From assembly GCF_003997495.1 (NCBI RefSeq), contig NZ_RZRU01000014.1, forward strand, positions 1 to 64,000: a stretch of DNA of 64,000 nucleotides. Direction: 5' to 3'. The notes under the pieces are model-generated. The model did not search any database, was not told where the DNA came from, and was given only the letters and a program-made list of their open reading frames with translations. This DNA is from Mesorhizobium sp. M7A.F.Ca.US.008.03.1.1 (lineage in GTDB: Bacteria > Pseudomonadota > Alphaproteobacteria > Rhizobiales > Rhizobiaceae). This document shows, in pieces, positions 7,234 to 15,997 of the stretch (position 1 is its first letter; the number at the start of each line of letters is the position of its first letter). A program made the position numbers and the translations under genes.

Positions 7234-8787
7234 ATGATTTCGACGGCGCAGGAACTGCATCCCGCACCCGTCCTGGAACCGGGGCGGACCATCCTCGAAT
7301 TGCGCGGGCTGGAGAAGCGCTATCCCGGCACCCACGCGCTGAAGCCGGTCGACCTGGCCTTCAAGTCCGGTGAGATACACGCCATCGTCGGTGAGAACGG
7401 CGCCGGCAAATCCACGCTCATCAAGCTTCTGACCGGCGTCATGCCGCGCACCTCCGGGGAGATTGTCTGGGAGGGCCAGCCGGCCGCCCTGGCGACGCCG
7501 CACGAGGCGATGGCGCTCGGCATCAATGCCGTGCACCAGGAAGTCGTGCTGTGCCGTCACCTGACGGTCGCCGCCAACATGTTCCTCGGCGAGGAGAATT
7601 CACGCTTCGGCATCCTGCAGCAGCGCGCCATGGTCAGGCAGGCGCAGACGATCATCGATGATCTCGGCTTCGACCTGCCGGCGCATGTCACGCTCGGCGA
7701 CCTGACCATCGGCCAGCAGCAGCTGATAGCCGCCGCCCGCGCCACCGTGCGCGGCACCAAATTCCTGATCTTCGACGAGCCGACCGCCTACCTCACCCGC
7801 AAGGAGGCCGACCAGCTCTTCACCCTGATCCGCCGGCTGAAGGGCGAAGGCGTGACGATCATCTACATCAGCCACCGCATGGAGGAAGTGTTCGAGCTCG
7901 CCGACCGTGTTTCCGTGCTGCGAGACGGCACGCTGGTCGGCACCCGCAACATCGCTGAGACCAACGACGCCGAACTGGTCAAGATGATGATCAACCGCTC
8001 GATCGAGCAGGTCTATCACAAGGAGCATTTCACGCCGGGCGCCGCCATCATCGAGGCGAGGAACCTGTCCGGCAAGGGCTTCGAAAATGTCTCGATGACG
8101 GTCCGCGCCGGCGAGATCGTCGGACTCTATGGCCTGATCGGTGCCGGACGCAGCGAGTTCGTCACCACGCTTTACGGCCGCCACCGCAAATCCGCCGGCC
8201 AGATCCTCTGGGAAGACAAGGAGGTGCAGGTCAATTCCGAACATGATGCGATCAAGCTCGGCATGGCGCTGGCGCCGGAGAGCCGCCGCGACCAGGGCCT
8301 CTGCCTCAACCTGCCGGTCGGCTTCAACCTGAACCTGCCGATCTACAAGCGCATTTCGAACAATCTGCTGATTTCGAGCACGCAGGAGAAGACGCAAGCC
8401 GATCGCCAGATCGCCGATCTGCGCATCAAGACACCGACACGCGGCGCGCTGGCGTCCAGCCTGTCGGGCGGCAACCAGCAGAAGATCGTCATCGGCAAAT
8501 GGCTGGCGCACGGCGCCAAACTGTTCATCTTCGACGAACCGACGGTCGGCGTCGATGTCGGCACCAAGGCCGAGATCTACCGCCTGTTCGGCGCGCTGCT
8601 GTCAAAGGGAGCCGGCATCATCCTGATCTCGTCCTATCTGCCGGAAGTCTATGAACTCGCCGACACGCTGCATGTGTTCCGGCGCGGCAAACTGGTGGCG
8701 ACGCACGGTTTTCACGCCGCCAGCCACGAGGATATTCTCACTCAGGCGCTCGCCGAGAAACAAGAAAAGCTGGGAGGACAGATATGA
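7234..8787 (+). CDS. RbsA-type sugar ABC transporter ATPase (two ABC domains)
   Basis: The 517-residue protein carries two fused ABC domains. The N-terminal one has Walker A GENGAGKST, signature LTIGQQQ and Walker B FLIFDEPTAYLT. The C-terminal one has the degenerate GLIGAGRSE loop and a good LSGGNQQK signature with DEPTVGVDVG, which is the usual asymmetry of RbsA/MglA proteins. It drives import through the RbsC-like permease. GGGAGGA at 7222-7228 selects the start at 7234. The stop overlaps the permease start (ATGA at 8784), so the two are translationally coupled. Confidence 0.92.
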   Translation: MISTAQELHPAPVLEPGRTILELRGLEKRYPGTHALKPVDLAFKSGEIHAIVGENGAGKSTLIKLLTGVMPRTSGEIVWEGQPAALATPHEAMALGINAVHQEVVLCRHLTVAANMFLGEENSRFGILQQRAMVRQAQTIIDDLGFDLPAHVTLGDLTIGQQQLIAAARATVRGTKFLIFDEPTAYLTRKEADQLFTLIRRLKGEGVTIIYISHRMEEVFELADRVSVLRDGTLVGTRNIAETNDAELVKMMINRSIEQVYHKEHFTPGAAIIEARNLSGKGFENVSMTVRAGEIVGLYGLIGAGRSEFVTTLYGRHRKSAGQILWEDKEVQVNSEHDAIKLGMALAPESRRDQGLCLNLPVGFNLNLPIYKRISNNLLISSTQEKTQADRQIADLRIKTPTRGALASSLSGGNQQKIVIGKWLAHGAKLFIFDEPTVGVDVGTKAEIYRLFGALLSKGAGIILISSYLPEVYELADTLHVFRRGKLVATHGFHAASHEDILTQALAEKQEKLGGQI

Positions 8788-9749
8788 GCACCGAGGCGAT
8801 CGCCGTCGAAAAACCGAAGCGCAACTATAATGTCCTGTTTGGGCTGACGCTTTTGGCGCTGCTGGTTCTGCTCTGGATCCTCCTCTCCGTGGCGACGACC
8901 AGCTTCGCCTCGGCCAACAACATAGCCAATCTTTTGCGCCAGGGTTCGATGATCGCCATTATGGCGGTCGGCCAGACCTTCGTCATCATCACCGGTGGTA
9001 TCGATCTGTCGGTCGGCGCCGTAGTCGGCTTCGCCACGGTCGTCGTCGCCATGATGATCAATGCTGGCTTCCCCATTTGGCTCGCCATTCTGGTGACGCT
9101 GCTGGTCGGCGTCGCCATCGGCATGTTCCACGGCTTCGGCATCGTCAAGATGGGCCTGCCGCCCTTCATCATCACGCTGGCAACGCTGACCTCGCTGCGC
9201 GGCATCGGCCTTTTGATGACCAACGGCAATTCGATCAACATCAACAGCGACACCTTCACCGCCTTCTCGCGCAATTCCTTCATCGGCATCCCCAACCTGT
9301 TCTGGATGGTGATCCTGGTCGGCATTCCGGCCTATATCTTCCTGCATCACAGCCGCTGGGGCCGATACCTGTTTTCGGTCGGCTCCAACGCCGAGGCCTC
9401 GCGCCTGTCCGGCGTCAATGTTCAGCGCACCATCTACATGGCCTATACGCTGTCGGGCCTGTGCGCCGCCTTTGTCGGCGTGTTGCTGGCGGCCCGCATC
9501 GGCATCGGCAACCCGACGCAGGCCGAGGGCTGGGAACTGCAGGCGATCGCGTCGTCGGTCATCGGCGGCACCTCGCTGTTCGGCGCCGTCGGTTCGGTGC
9601 ATGGGCCGCTGCTCGGCGCCTTCATCCTGGCCACCATCAACAACGGCGCCAACCTGCTCAACGTCAACTCGTTCTGGCAGCGCATCATCACCGGCGCGCT
9701 GATCATCATCATCGTCTACTTCGACGGCCTGCGCCGCCGCGGCAAGTAG
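8784..9749 (+). CDS. RbsC-type sugar ABC transporter permease
   Basis: The 321-residue membrane protein has about eight to ten hydrophobic segments. It carries family hallmarks TGGIDLSVGAVVGF, the GLPPFIITLATLTSLRG stretch and SNAEASRLSGVNVQR. It forms the membrane channel for the RbsA-like ATPase, probably as a homodimer. It overlaps the ATPase gene by four bases. The zinc alcohol dehydrogenase gene follows after 66 bp and is probably in the same transcript. Confidence 0.92.
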   Translation: MSTEAIAVEKPKRNYNVLFGLTLLALLVLLWILLSVATTSFASANNIANLLRQGSMIAIMAVGQTFVIITGGIDLSVGAVVGFATVVVAMMINAGFPIWLAILVTLLVGVAIGMFHGFGIVKMGLPPFIITLATLTSLRGIGLLMTNGNSININSDTFTAFSRNSFIGIPNLFWMVILVGIPAYIFLHHSRWGRYLFSVGSNAEASRLSGVNVQRTIYMAYTLSGLCAAFVGVLLAARIGIGNPTQAEGWELQAIASSVIGGTSLFGAVGSVHGPLLGAFILATINNGANLLNVNSFWQRIITGALIIIIVYFDGLRRRGK

Positions 9750-9815
9750 CGACCCCGCAATCAACCGCCGGTCCGCCACACCAACGGGCCGGCGATTTCA
9801 TGACTGGATTAGCGC

Positions 9816-10865
9816 ATGAAAGCCGTCCTCTGCCGTTCGCCCGGCGACCTTGTCCTTGAAGACCGGCCCGCGCCAGAGGCACCGCCTGCCGGCTGGGCGC
9901 TGGTGGCGGTCAGCCATGTCGGCATCTGCGGGACCGACTACCACATTTTCGAGGGCAAGCACCCGTTCCTCGCCTATCCCCGCATCATGGGCCATGAGGT
10001 ATCGGGTACCGTGATGGAGACCGGCGAAGGCGTCGAACTGGCCGTTGGTGACCCCGTCGTCGTCAACCCCTATCTTTCCTGCGGCAAGTGCATCGCCTGC
10101 CGGCACGGCAAGCCCAATTGCTGTGTCAGGATCGAGGTGCTGGGCGTGCATCGCGACGGCGCCATGTGCGAACGCATCCTGGTGCCGGCGCAAAATCTCT
10201 ATCCAGCCAACGGCCTTTCGCTGGCCGACGCCGCTGCCGTCGAGTTCCTGGCCATCGGCGCGCATGCCGTGCGGCGCGCCCGCGCCGACCCCGGCGCCCG
10301 CACGCTGGTCATCGGCGCTGGCCCAATCGGGCTCGGTACCGCCATCTTCGCCCGCATCGCCGAACTCGACGTGACGCTGCTCGACATGAGCAGTGAAAGG
10401 CTCGCCTTCGCTGCAAATGAGCTTGGTTTCCAGATCCTCGACGGGTCGCGCGGCGCGGTGCCCGATCTGGTCAAGGAAGCGACATCAGGCGAAGGCTTCG
10501 ATGTGGTCTTCGACGCCACCGGCAACACCCAGTCGGTGCAGTCGGCCTTCGCCCATGTCGCGCATGGCGGAACGCTGGTGCTGGTCTCCGTCGTCAAGGA
10601 CGACATCAGCTTTTCCGATCCGGAATTCCACAAACGCGAGATGACGCTGATCGGCAGCCGCAACGCGCTGCGCGCCGACTTCGATCACGTCGCCGCCTCG
10701 ATCCGCAACGGCGCCGTTCCCCTGGCCAAGCTCGTCACCCACCGCACCACACTCGCCGGCACGCCGCGCGATCTGGCTCGCTGGGCGAATGAGAAATCCG
10801 GCCTGATCAAGGCAGTGATAGAGGTCGGGTCATACATGGCAGGCGGTGAATCCGGCCCGAATTGA
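9816..10865 (+). CDS. Zinc-dependent medium-chain alcohol/polyol dehydrogenase
   Basis: The 349-residue MDR enzyme has catalytic-zinc residues in VGICGTD and MGHEVSG. A structural-zinc lobe follows (CGKCIACRHGKPNCC), and the nucleotide-binding motif is VIGAGPIGLGTA. A DMSSERL stretch after the second strand, with acidic D, suggests NAD preference. It resembles sorbitol, galactitol, L-idonate or L-galactonate 5-dehydrogenases; the exact substrate cannot be read from sequence. It sits last in the importer/UxaA-like set, so it probably interconverts a hydroxyl and keto group in the same pathway. Confidence 0.86.
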   Translation: MKAVLCRSPGDLVLEDRPAPEAPPAGWALVAVSHVGICGTDYHIFEGKHPFLAYPRIMGHEVSGTVMETGEGVELAVGDPVVVNPYLSCGKCIACRHGKPNCCVRIEVLGVHRDGAMCERILVPAQNLYPANGLSLADAAAVEFLAIGAHAVRRARADPGARTLVIGAGPIGLGTAIFARIAELDVTLLDMSSERLAFAANELGFQILDGSRGAVPDLVKEATSGEGFDVVFDATGNTQSVQSAFAHVAHGGTLVLVSVVKDDISFSDPEFHKREMTLIGSRNALRADFDHVAASIRNGAVPLAKLVTHRTTLAGTPRDLARWANEKSGLIKAVIEVGSYMAGGESGPN

Positions 10866-10886
10866 CGACGCCCCCGCGCAACTCGA

Positions 10887-11070
10887 CCCCCACTCCGTCT
10901 CGGCTTCGCCGAGCCACCTCTCCCCCGATCGACGGGGTAGAGGAAGGCTGCGAGCCTATTGCAGCCAACGCTCCTCAACCAGACTCCCTCCTTCCCGCCG
11001 CCGACGGGCTCCTTTCCTCTCCCTCCGGAGGGGGGAGAGGTGGCTCGGCGAAGCCGAGACGGAGTGGGGG
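10887..11070. repeat. Long palindromic element, CCCCCACTCCGTC family (copy 1)
   Basis: The ends, CCCCCACTCCGTCTCGGC and its complement near 11053-11070, form long inverted arms. Each arm holds its own CTCGGCTTCGCCGAG hairpin, and the middle is not conserved. A second copy lies at 22186-22376. It fills most of the 309-bp gap between the alcohol dehydrogenase and phnF, which are convergent. No gene is seen in it. Confidence 0.85.
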
Positions 11071-11174
11071 AAGCCGGTCCTCAATGCGCCGACGCTGACA
11101 GGTAAGCGCGACCGAACTGGCCTGATAGCACCGTGAGTCAGATAAATCGCGGTCTCGTATAGGGCTGGCACTGC

Positions 11175-11924
11175 CTACAGCGCCGACAGTTTAAGCTCCA
11201 CCCGTTCGGCCGGGAAGCGCGACTCGGAAAACTGGATCGGCTGGCCGTCCGGCGTGACGTTGACGGCAACCGTGACCAGCACGATGGCGCCCGGCTGCAG
11301 GTCGAGGTCGGCAAGGTCCGCCGCATCGGCATGGCGCGCCGACAGCACGGTCGATTGCCGGAGATAATCGTCGATGCCGAACCGCGCCAGCGACGCGGTG
11401 ATCGAACCGGTTTCAGCCATTGCGGCATCGATGCCGGCAAAGCGCCGGGCCTCGAACCAGCCGGCAGCGCGCGACACCGGCCGTCCGTCGGCTTCGCCGC
11501 GCGTTTCCAGCCGGATCACATCGGCTCCCTTGGCAAGACCCAGTCCCTCGGCGACGCGCTGGCTGGCCGGCTCGACCGACGAGGCGAGCAGGACGATGTG
11601 CCGTTCCGTCGTCTGCCCTTGTAGGCCTGTCGAAAAGCGTGTGCGCGCGCCGATCGGATAGGACAGCCGCTTGCGCGACAGTACGAAGGTGCCACGCCCC
11701 TGCTCGGCCCGCAGCACACCTTCCTGCACAAGGGCTGATATGGCGCTGCGCACCGTGTGGCGGTTGACGCCATAGCGCTCTGCCAGCGCCACCTCCGGCG
11801 GCAGCGCTGCATTCTCCGTGAAATCGCCGATGGCGATCGCATGCAGGATCTTGTCGGCGATCTGCCGCCACAGCGAGACGCCGCTGCGCCGCTCGATGCT
11901 GTCGGCTTCGTGTCGTTCGATCAT
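11175..11924 (-). CDS. phnF: PhnF, GntR/HutC-family phosphonate regulator
   Basis: The 249-residue protein has an N-terminal winged helix with ALPPEVALAERYGVNRHTVR followed by EGVLRAEQGRGTFV. A UTRA ligand-binding domain follows to the C-terminus, with SRAAGWFEA and FSESRFPAERVEL. The start at 11924 is preferred over 12020 because the longer frame would include the operator palindrome. It is divergent from phnG, and phnF homologues repress or modulate phn genes. The TTGTCTAT/ATAGACAA palindrome in the shared 120-bp promoter region is the probable binding site. Confidence 0.9.
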   Translation of the reverse strand: MIERHEADSIERRSGVSLWRQIADKILHAIAIGDFTENAALPPEVALAERYGVNRHTVRSAISALVQEGVLRAEQGRGTFVLSRKRLSYPIGARTRFSTGLQGQTTERHIVLLASSVEPASQRVAEGLGLAKGADVIRLETRGEADGRPVSRAAGWFEARRFAGIDAAMAETGSITASLARFGIDDYLRQSTVLSARHADAADLADLDLQPGAIVLVTVAVNVTPDGQPIQFSESRFPAERVELKLSAL

Positions 11925-12000
11925 GGATTGCCCCCGCCTTCCATCAGATGTCATCCGCCCGTCATGGACTCGCGTTAGATAATAGGTATAATTTGTATAG

Positions 12001-12020
12001 TTGTCTATATCAATAGACAA
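12001..12020. promoter_or_regulatory. Candidate PhnF operator
   Basis: TTGTCTAT (12001-12008) and ATAGACAA (12013-12020) form a perfect 8-bp inverted repeat with a 4-bp centre in the phnF-phnG divergent promoter. HutC-type GntR proteins bind GT-rich/AC-rich palindromes, and this is the only strong one in the region. Confidence 0.65.
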
Positions 12021-12044
12021 ATTTAGCCACGAGGACTATTGCTT

Positions 12045-12506
12045 ATGCGAGGACAGGAAGCCCGCGACCAGGCCGAACGCAAGGCCGCCATGGCAACACT
12101 GGCGCAATCCAGCGGCGATGACATCGTCCGGCTCTGGAATGAGGCCGGACTGCCTTCGGACGCCGAGCTGCTGCGCGGCCCCGAGACCGGCCTGGTCACC
12201 CTGCGCGGCCGCATCGGCGGCGGTGGCGCGCCCTTCAATGTCGGTGAGGCGACCGTCACCCGCGCCACGGTCCGGCTACCCACCGGACAGGTCGGCCATT
12301 GCTATGCGCTTGGCCGCGACAAGCAGAAGGCAAGGCTGGCGGCCATCGCCGACGCGCTATTGCAGGACCCTGCCCGCCGCAATGAGGTCGAGACCGGACT
12401 GTTAGCGCCTCTGCGGTCGGCTCTGACTAAGGCGCATGAAAAACGCCGCGCCGAGACGGCGGCAACGAAGGTCGATTTCTTCACCATGGTTCGCGGAGAA
12501 GACTGA
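12045..12506 (+). CDS. phnG: PhnG, C-P lyase core subunit
   Basis: The 153-residue protein matches PhnG in length and in TGLVTLRGRIGGGGAPFNVGE, VTRATVRLPTG and YALGRDKQKARLAAIADAL. PhnG joins PhnH, I and J in the C-P lyase core complex. With PhnI it helps transfer the phosphonate to ATP to form ribosyl phosphonate triphosphate. The ATG at 12045 lies 9 bases after GAGGA. The stop overlaps the phnH start (TGATG). Confidence 0.95.
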   Translation: MRGQEARDQAERKAAMATLAQSSGDDIVRLWNEAGLPSDAELLRGPETGLVTLRGRIGGGGAPFNVGEATVTRATVRLPTGQVGHCYALGRDKQKARLAAIADALLQDPARRNEVETGLLAPLRSALTKAHEKRRAETAATKVDFFTMVRGED

Positions 12507-13117
12507 TGGACATTGCAGCGCAATCGATCGAGGGCGGTTTCGCCGATCCGGTCTTCAATGCCCAGACCGTGTTCCGCGCTGTCATGGATGCGATGGCGCG
12601 GCCGGGCAGTGTGCAACCCCTGCCGCCCTTCGCCCGCCCGCCGGTGCCGCTCTCGGCCGCCGCTGGCGCCATAGCGCTGGCACTTTGCGACAATGACACG
12701 CCGCTCTGGCTCGACCCGGCTCTGCAAGCTTCCACCGCGGTCAGATCCTGGCTTGGGTTCCATACCGGCGCGCCATTGGCCAATACACCGGCCGATGCGC
12801 ATTTCGCCTTGATCGCAGCACCTGCCGAGATGATGGCGCTCGATGGCTTTTCGCAGGGCACGCAGGATTATCCCGACCGCTCGACCACGCTGATCCTACA
12901 CGTCAGCGATCTGGTCTCCGGCACGCCGCTATTGCTCGAAGGTCCCGGCATTGAAACCAGCGCCACGATCGCGCCGGCGCAGATGCCGCGCCATTTCGTC
13001 GAGCAGTGGAAGCAGAACAACAAGCGCTTCCCGCGCGGCGTCGACATCATCCTCGTCACCGCTGATGGCATAGCCTGCCTGCCGCGCACGACGCGCATCA
13101 AGACGATGGAGGCGTAA
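12506..13117 (+). CDS. phnH: PhnH, C-P lyase core subunit
   Basis: The 203-residue product begins with the PhnH pattern GGFADPVFNAQTVFRAVMDAMARPG. It contains TLILHVSDL and LLLEGPGIE, with the Arg-Phe-Pro-Arg-Gly-Val-Asp strand near residue 172. PhnH is a structural subunit of the PhnGHIJ core with no independent catalytic role established. It overlaps phnG by one base and is 2 bp from phnI, consistent with tight coupling. Confidence 0.95.
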   Translation: MDIAAQSIEGGFADPVFNAQTVFRAVMDAMARPGSVQPLPPFARPPVPLSAAAGAIALALCDNDTPLWLDPALQASTAVRSWLGFHTGAPLANTPADAHFALIAAPAEMMALDGFSQGTQDYPDRSTTLILHVSDLVSGTPLLLEGPGIETSATIAPAQMPRHFVEQWKQNNKRFPRGVDIILVTADGIACLPRTTRIKTMEA

Positions 13118-13119
13118 GA

Positions 13120-14232
13120 ATGTATGTCGCGGTAAAAGGTGGCGAAGCGGCCATCGCCAACGCCCACAGCCTGCTTGCCGACCGCCGGCGCGGCGACCGT
13201 TCGGTGCCGGCGCTCCGCCTCGACCAGATCGTCGAGCAGCTGGCGCTTGGCGTCGACCGGGTGATGAGCGAAGGCTCGCTTTACGACCGTGAACTGGCCG
13301 CGCTCGCCATCGTCCAGGCGCGCGGCGACATGATCGAGGCGATCTTCCTGGTGCGCGCCTATCGCACCACGCTGCCGCGCTTCGGCTACTCCAGGGCGAT
13401 CGACACCGCCAACATGCTGGTCGAGCGGCGCGTATCGGCGACCTACAAGGATCTGCCCGGCGGCCAGCTGCTCGGGCCCACATTCGACTACACCCACCGG
13501 CTTCTCGATCCCGAGCTTGCCGCCGGCGCCGAAGTCGCCGAGCCCTTGCTGCGCGAGAGCGAAGCGCAAGCCATGCCGCGCGTCTCGGCGATCCTCGCCC
13601 GCGAAGGTTTGATCGAACCCGACGGCGACATGCCGCAGGACCATGTCCCCGGCGACATCACCCGCGAGCCGCTCGAATTCCCGATGGCGCGCGACATCCG
13701 CCTGCAGGCGCTGTCACGCGGCGATGAAGGTTTTCTGCTGGCGCTCGGCTATTCCACCCAGCGCGGCTATGCCCGCAACCACCCCTTCGTCGGCGAGATC
13801 CGCATCGGCGAGGTCGAGCTGGAGCTCGACGTGCCCGAGCTGCCCTTCGCGGTGCCGCTCGGCACCGTACGGGTCACCGAATGCCAGATGGTCAACCAGT
13901 TCAAAGGCTCGGCCAAGGCGCCGCCGCAATTCACCCGCGGCTACGGCCTCGTCTTCGGCCAGAGCGAGCGCAAGGCGATGGCCATGGCGCTCTGCGACCG
14001 GGCGCTGCGCGCGAAGGAGCTCGGCGAGGATGTCGTCGCCGCGGCCCAGGACGAGGAGTTCGTCATCTCGCATTCCGACAACGTCCAGGCGACCGGCTTC
14101 GTCGAGCATCTGAAGCTGCCGCACTATGTCGACTTCCAGGCCGAACTCGACCTCGTGCGCCGCATGCGCGCCGAATATGACGCGCGTGAAAATGCGGGCA
14201 AGGCAGAAGACAAGAGGGAGGCCGCGGAATGA
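13120..14232 (+). CDS. phnI: PhnI, C-P lyase core / nucleosidase subunit
   Basis: The 370-residue protein begins MYVAVKGGEAAIANAHSLL and carries RGYARNHPFVGEIRIGEVE, VTECQMVNQF and the conserved SHSDNVQATGFVEHLKLPHYVDFQ end. This matches PhnI in length and order. PhnI has nucleosidase activity and, with PhnG, H and L, attaches methylphosphonate to the ribose of ATP. A polar Lys/Glu-rich tail follows the conserved part. The stop overlaps phnJ (ATGA at 14229). Confidence 0.95.
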   Translation: MYVAVKGGEAAIANAHSLLADRRRGDRSVPALRLDQIVEQLALGVDRVMSEGSLYDRELAALAIVQARGDMIEAIFLVRAYRTTLPRFGYSRAIDTANMLVERRVSATYKDLPGGQLLGPTFDYTHRLLDPELAAGAEVAEPLLRESEAQAMPRVSAILAREGLIEPDGDMPQDHVPGDITREPLEFPMARDIRLQALSRGDEGFLLALGYSTQRGYARNHPFVGEIRIGEVELELDVPELPFAVPLGTVRVTECQMVNQFKGSAKAPPQFTRGYGLVFGQSERKAMAMALCDRALRAKELGEDVVAAAQDEEFVISHSDNVQATGFVEHLKLPHYVDFQAELDLVRRMRAEYDARENAGKAEDKREAAE

Positions 14233-15209
14233 CCGCGCAATCGACCGACATCGCCACCTACAACTTCGCCTATCTCGACGAGCAGACCAAGCGGATGATC
14301 CGCCGGGCGATCCTCAAGGGCATCGCCATCCCCGGCTACCAGGTGCCGTTCGCCTCGCGCGAAATGCCGATGCCCTATGGCTGGGGCACCGGCGGCGTCC
14401 AGGTCACCGCTTCGATTATCGGTCCCGACGATGTGCTGAAGGTCATCGACCAGGGCGCCGACGACACCACCAACGCGGTGTCGATCCGTGCCTTCTTCAA
14501 GAAGGTCACCAACGTCGCGGTGACGACCGACACTGCCAGCGCCACCATCATCCAGACCCGTCACCGCATTCCCGAGCATCCGCTGACGGCGGACCAGGTG
14601 CTGGTCTACCAGGTGCCGATCCCCGAACCGCTGCGCTTCCTCGAACCGCGCGAGACCGAAACGCGCAAGATGCATGCGCTGGAAGAATACGGCCTCATGC
14701 ATGTGAAACTCTACGAGGACATCGCCAAGCACGGCCGCATCGCCACCACCTATGCCTATCCGGTCAAGGTCGAGGGCCGCTATGTGATGGACCCGTCGCC
14801 GACGCCGAAATTCGACAATCCCAAGATGCACCGCTCGCCGGCTTTGCAATTGTTTGGCGCCGGCCGCGAAAAGCGCATCTATGCGGTGCCGCCCTTCACT
14901 GAGGTGGTCAGCCTCGACTTCGAGGACCATCCGTTCGAGGTGCAGACCTTCGACCAGCCCTGCGCGCTGTGCGCGGCCGAGAATGTCTATCTCGACGAGG
15001 TCATCCTCGACGACCATGGCGGCCACATGTTCGTCTGCTCCGACACCGACCACTGCGAGAAGCGGCGGAACGCCCCTACCTCCCCCTTGTGGGGAGGTCG
15101 CGCCGAAGGCGCGGGTGGGGGTCTTGACCAATCTACGCCCCACTCAACCCCCACCCCGGCGCCGCGCGCCGACCCTCCCCACAAGGGGGAGGGTAAGGAG
15201 ATACGATGA
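14229..15209 (+). CDS. phnJ: PhnJ, radical-SAM C-P lyase, with C-terminal extension
   Basis: The residues known in E. coli PhnJ are all present at a constant offset of four. Gly36 is in AIPGYQVPF (E. coli Gly32, glycyl radical), Cys245, Cys248 and Cys270 bind the 4Fe-4S cluster, and Cys276 is the thiyl radical residue. The enzyme splits the C-P bond of ribosyl phosphonate. The protein is 326 residues against about 280-290 usual. The extra residues, from about 281 after DHCEKRR, are encoded by a palindromic repeat inserted in frame at the 3' end. The frame still closes with the phnK-coupling ATGA. The core is intact, so activity is expected. Confidence 0.94.
   Translation: MTAQSTDIATYNFAYLDEQTKRMIRRAILKGIAIPGYQVPFASREMPMPYGWGTGGVQVTASIIGPDDVLKVIDQGADDTTNAVSIRAFFKKVTNVAVTTDTASATIIQTRHRIPEHPLTADQVLVYQVPIPEPLRFLEPRETETRKMHALEEYGLMHVKLYEDIAKHGRIATTYAYPVKVEGRYVMDPSPTPKFDNPKMHRSPALQLFGAGREKRIYAVPPFTEVVSLDFEDHPFEVQTFDQPCALCAAENVYLDEVILDDHGGHMFVCSDTDHCEKRRNAPTSPLWGGRAEGAGGGLDQSTPHSTPTPAPRADPPHKGEGKEIR
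15073..15194. repeat. Palindromic element inside the 3' end of phnJ (ACCTCCCC family)
   Basis: ACCTCCCCCTTGTGGGGAGG at the left and GACCCTCCCCACAAGGGGG at the right are inverted arms, each itself a small hairpin. The element is read through in the phnJ frame and encodes its last 45 or so residues. It ends just before the phnK ribosome site (AAGGAG). A related copy is at 24529-24652. Confidence 0.85.
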
Positions 15210-15982
15210 CCGACGAACCGCTGCTGCGCGTCTCGGCGCTCTCCAAATTCTACGGCTCGCGCGTCGGCTGCGACAACGTCTCCTTCGACCTGTGGCCGGG
15301 CGAAGTCCTGGCTGTCGTCGGCGAGTCCGGCTCCGGCAAGACGACATTGCTCAACTGCCTGTCGACCCGGCTGCTGCCCAGTTCCGGCACCGCCAGCTAC
15401 CGCATGCGCGACGGCCAGTTCCGCGAACTCTACCGCATGAGCGAGGCCGAGCGCCGCTTCCTGATGCGCACCGACTGGGGATTTGTCCATCAGAACCCCG
15501 CCGACGGCCTGCGCATGACGGTGTCGGCCGGCGCCAATGTCGGCGAGCGGCTGATGGCGGTCGGCGACCGTCACTACGGCAGGATCCGCGCCACCGCCGT
15601 CGACTGGCTGTCGCGCGTCGAGATCGACGAGGACCGCATCGACGACGAACCGCGCGCCTTTTCCGGCGGCATGCGCCAGCGCCTGCAGATCGCCCGCAAC
15701 CTCGTCACCGGCCCGCGCCTGGTGTTCATGGACGAACCGACCGGCGGGCTCGACGTCTCGGTCCAGGCGCGCCTGCTTGATCTGCTGCGCGGACTGGTCA
15801 CCGACCTCGGCCTCGCGGCCATCGTCGTCACCCACGACCTCGCGGTGGCACGGCTGTTGTCGCAGCGCATGATGGTGATGAAGGACGGCCGCGTCGTCGA
15901 AAGCGGTCTCACCGACCGCGTGCTCGACGACCCGCGCGCGCCTTACACGCAATTGCTTGTTTCCTCGATTCTGCAGGTGTGA
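15206..15982 (+). CDS. phnK: PhnK, ABC-type ATPase of the C-P lyase complex
   Basis: The 258-residue ABC protein has Walker A GESGSGKTT, signature FSGGMRQR, Walker B RLVFMDEPTGGLD and the His switch VVTHD. It opens LLRVSALSKFYGSRVGCDNV like PhnK. PhnK binds the C-P lyase core as an ATPase partner and is not a transporter component. It overlaps the extended phnJ by four bases and has AAGGAG upstream. A palindromic element separates it from phnL. Confidence 0.94.
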   Translation: MTDEPLLRVSALSKFYGSRVGCDNVSFDLWPGEVLAVVGESGSGKTTLLNCLSTRLLPSSGTASYRMRDGQFRELYRMSEAERRFLMRTDWGFVHQNPADGLRMTVSAGANVGERLMAVGDRHYGRIRATAVDWLSRVEIDEDRIDDEPRAFSGGMRQRLQIARNLVTGPRLVFMDEPTGGLDVSVQARLLDLLRGLVTDLGLAAIVVTHDLAVARLLSQRMMVMKDGRVVESGLTDRVLDDPRAPYTQLLVSSILQV

Positions 15983-15997
15983 CGATGGCGCCAAGGC

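Noticed and set aside
5806..7560. 584-codon minus-strand frame opposite the sugar-binding protein and ATPase genes
   Set aside because: It covers two well-supported genes on the other strand, has no family resemblance and is typical of GC-rich antisense frames.
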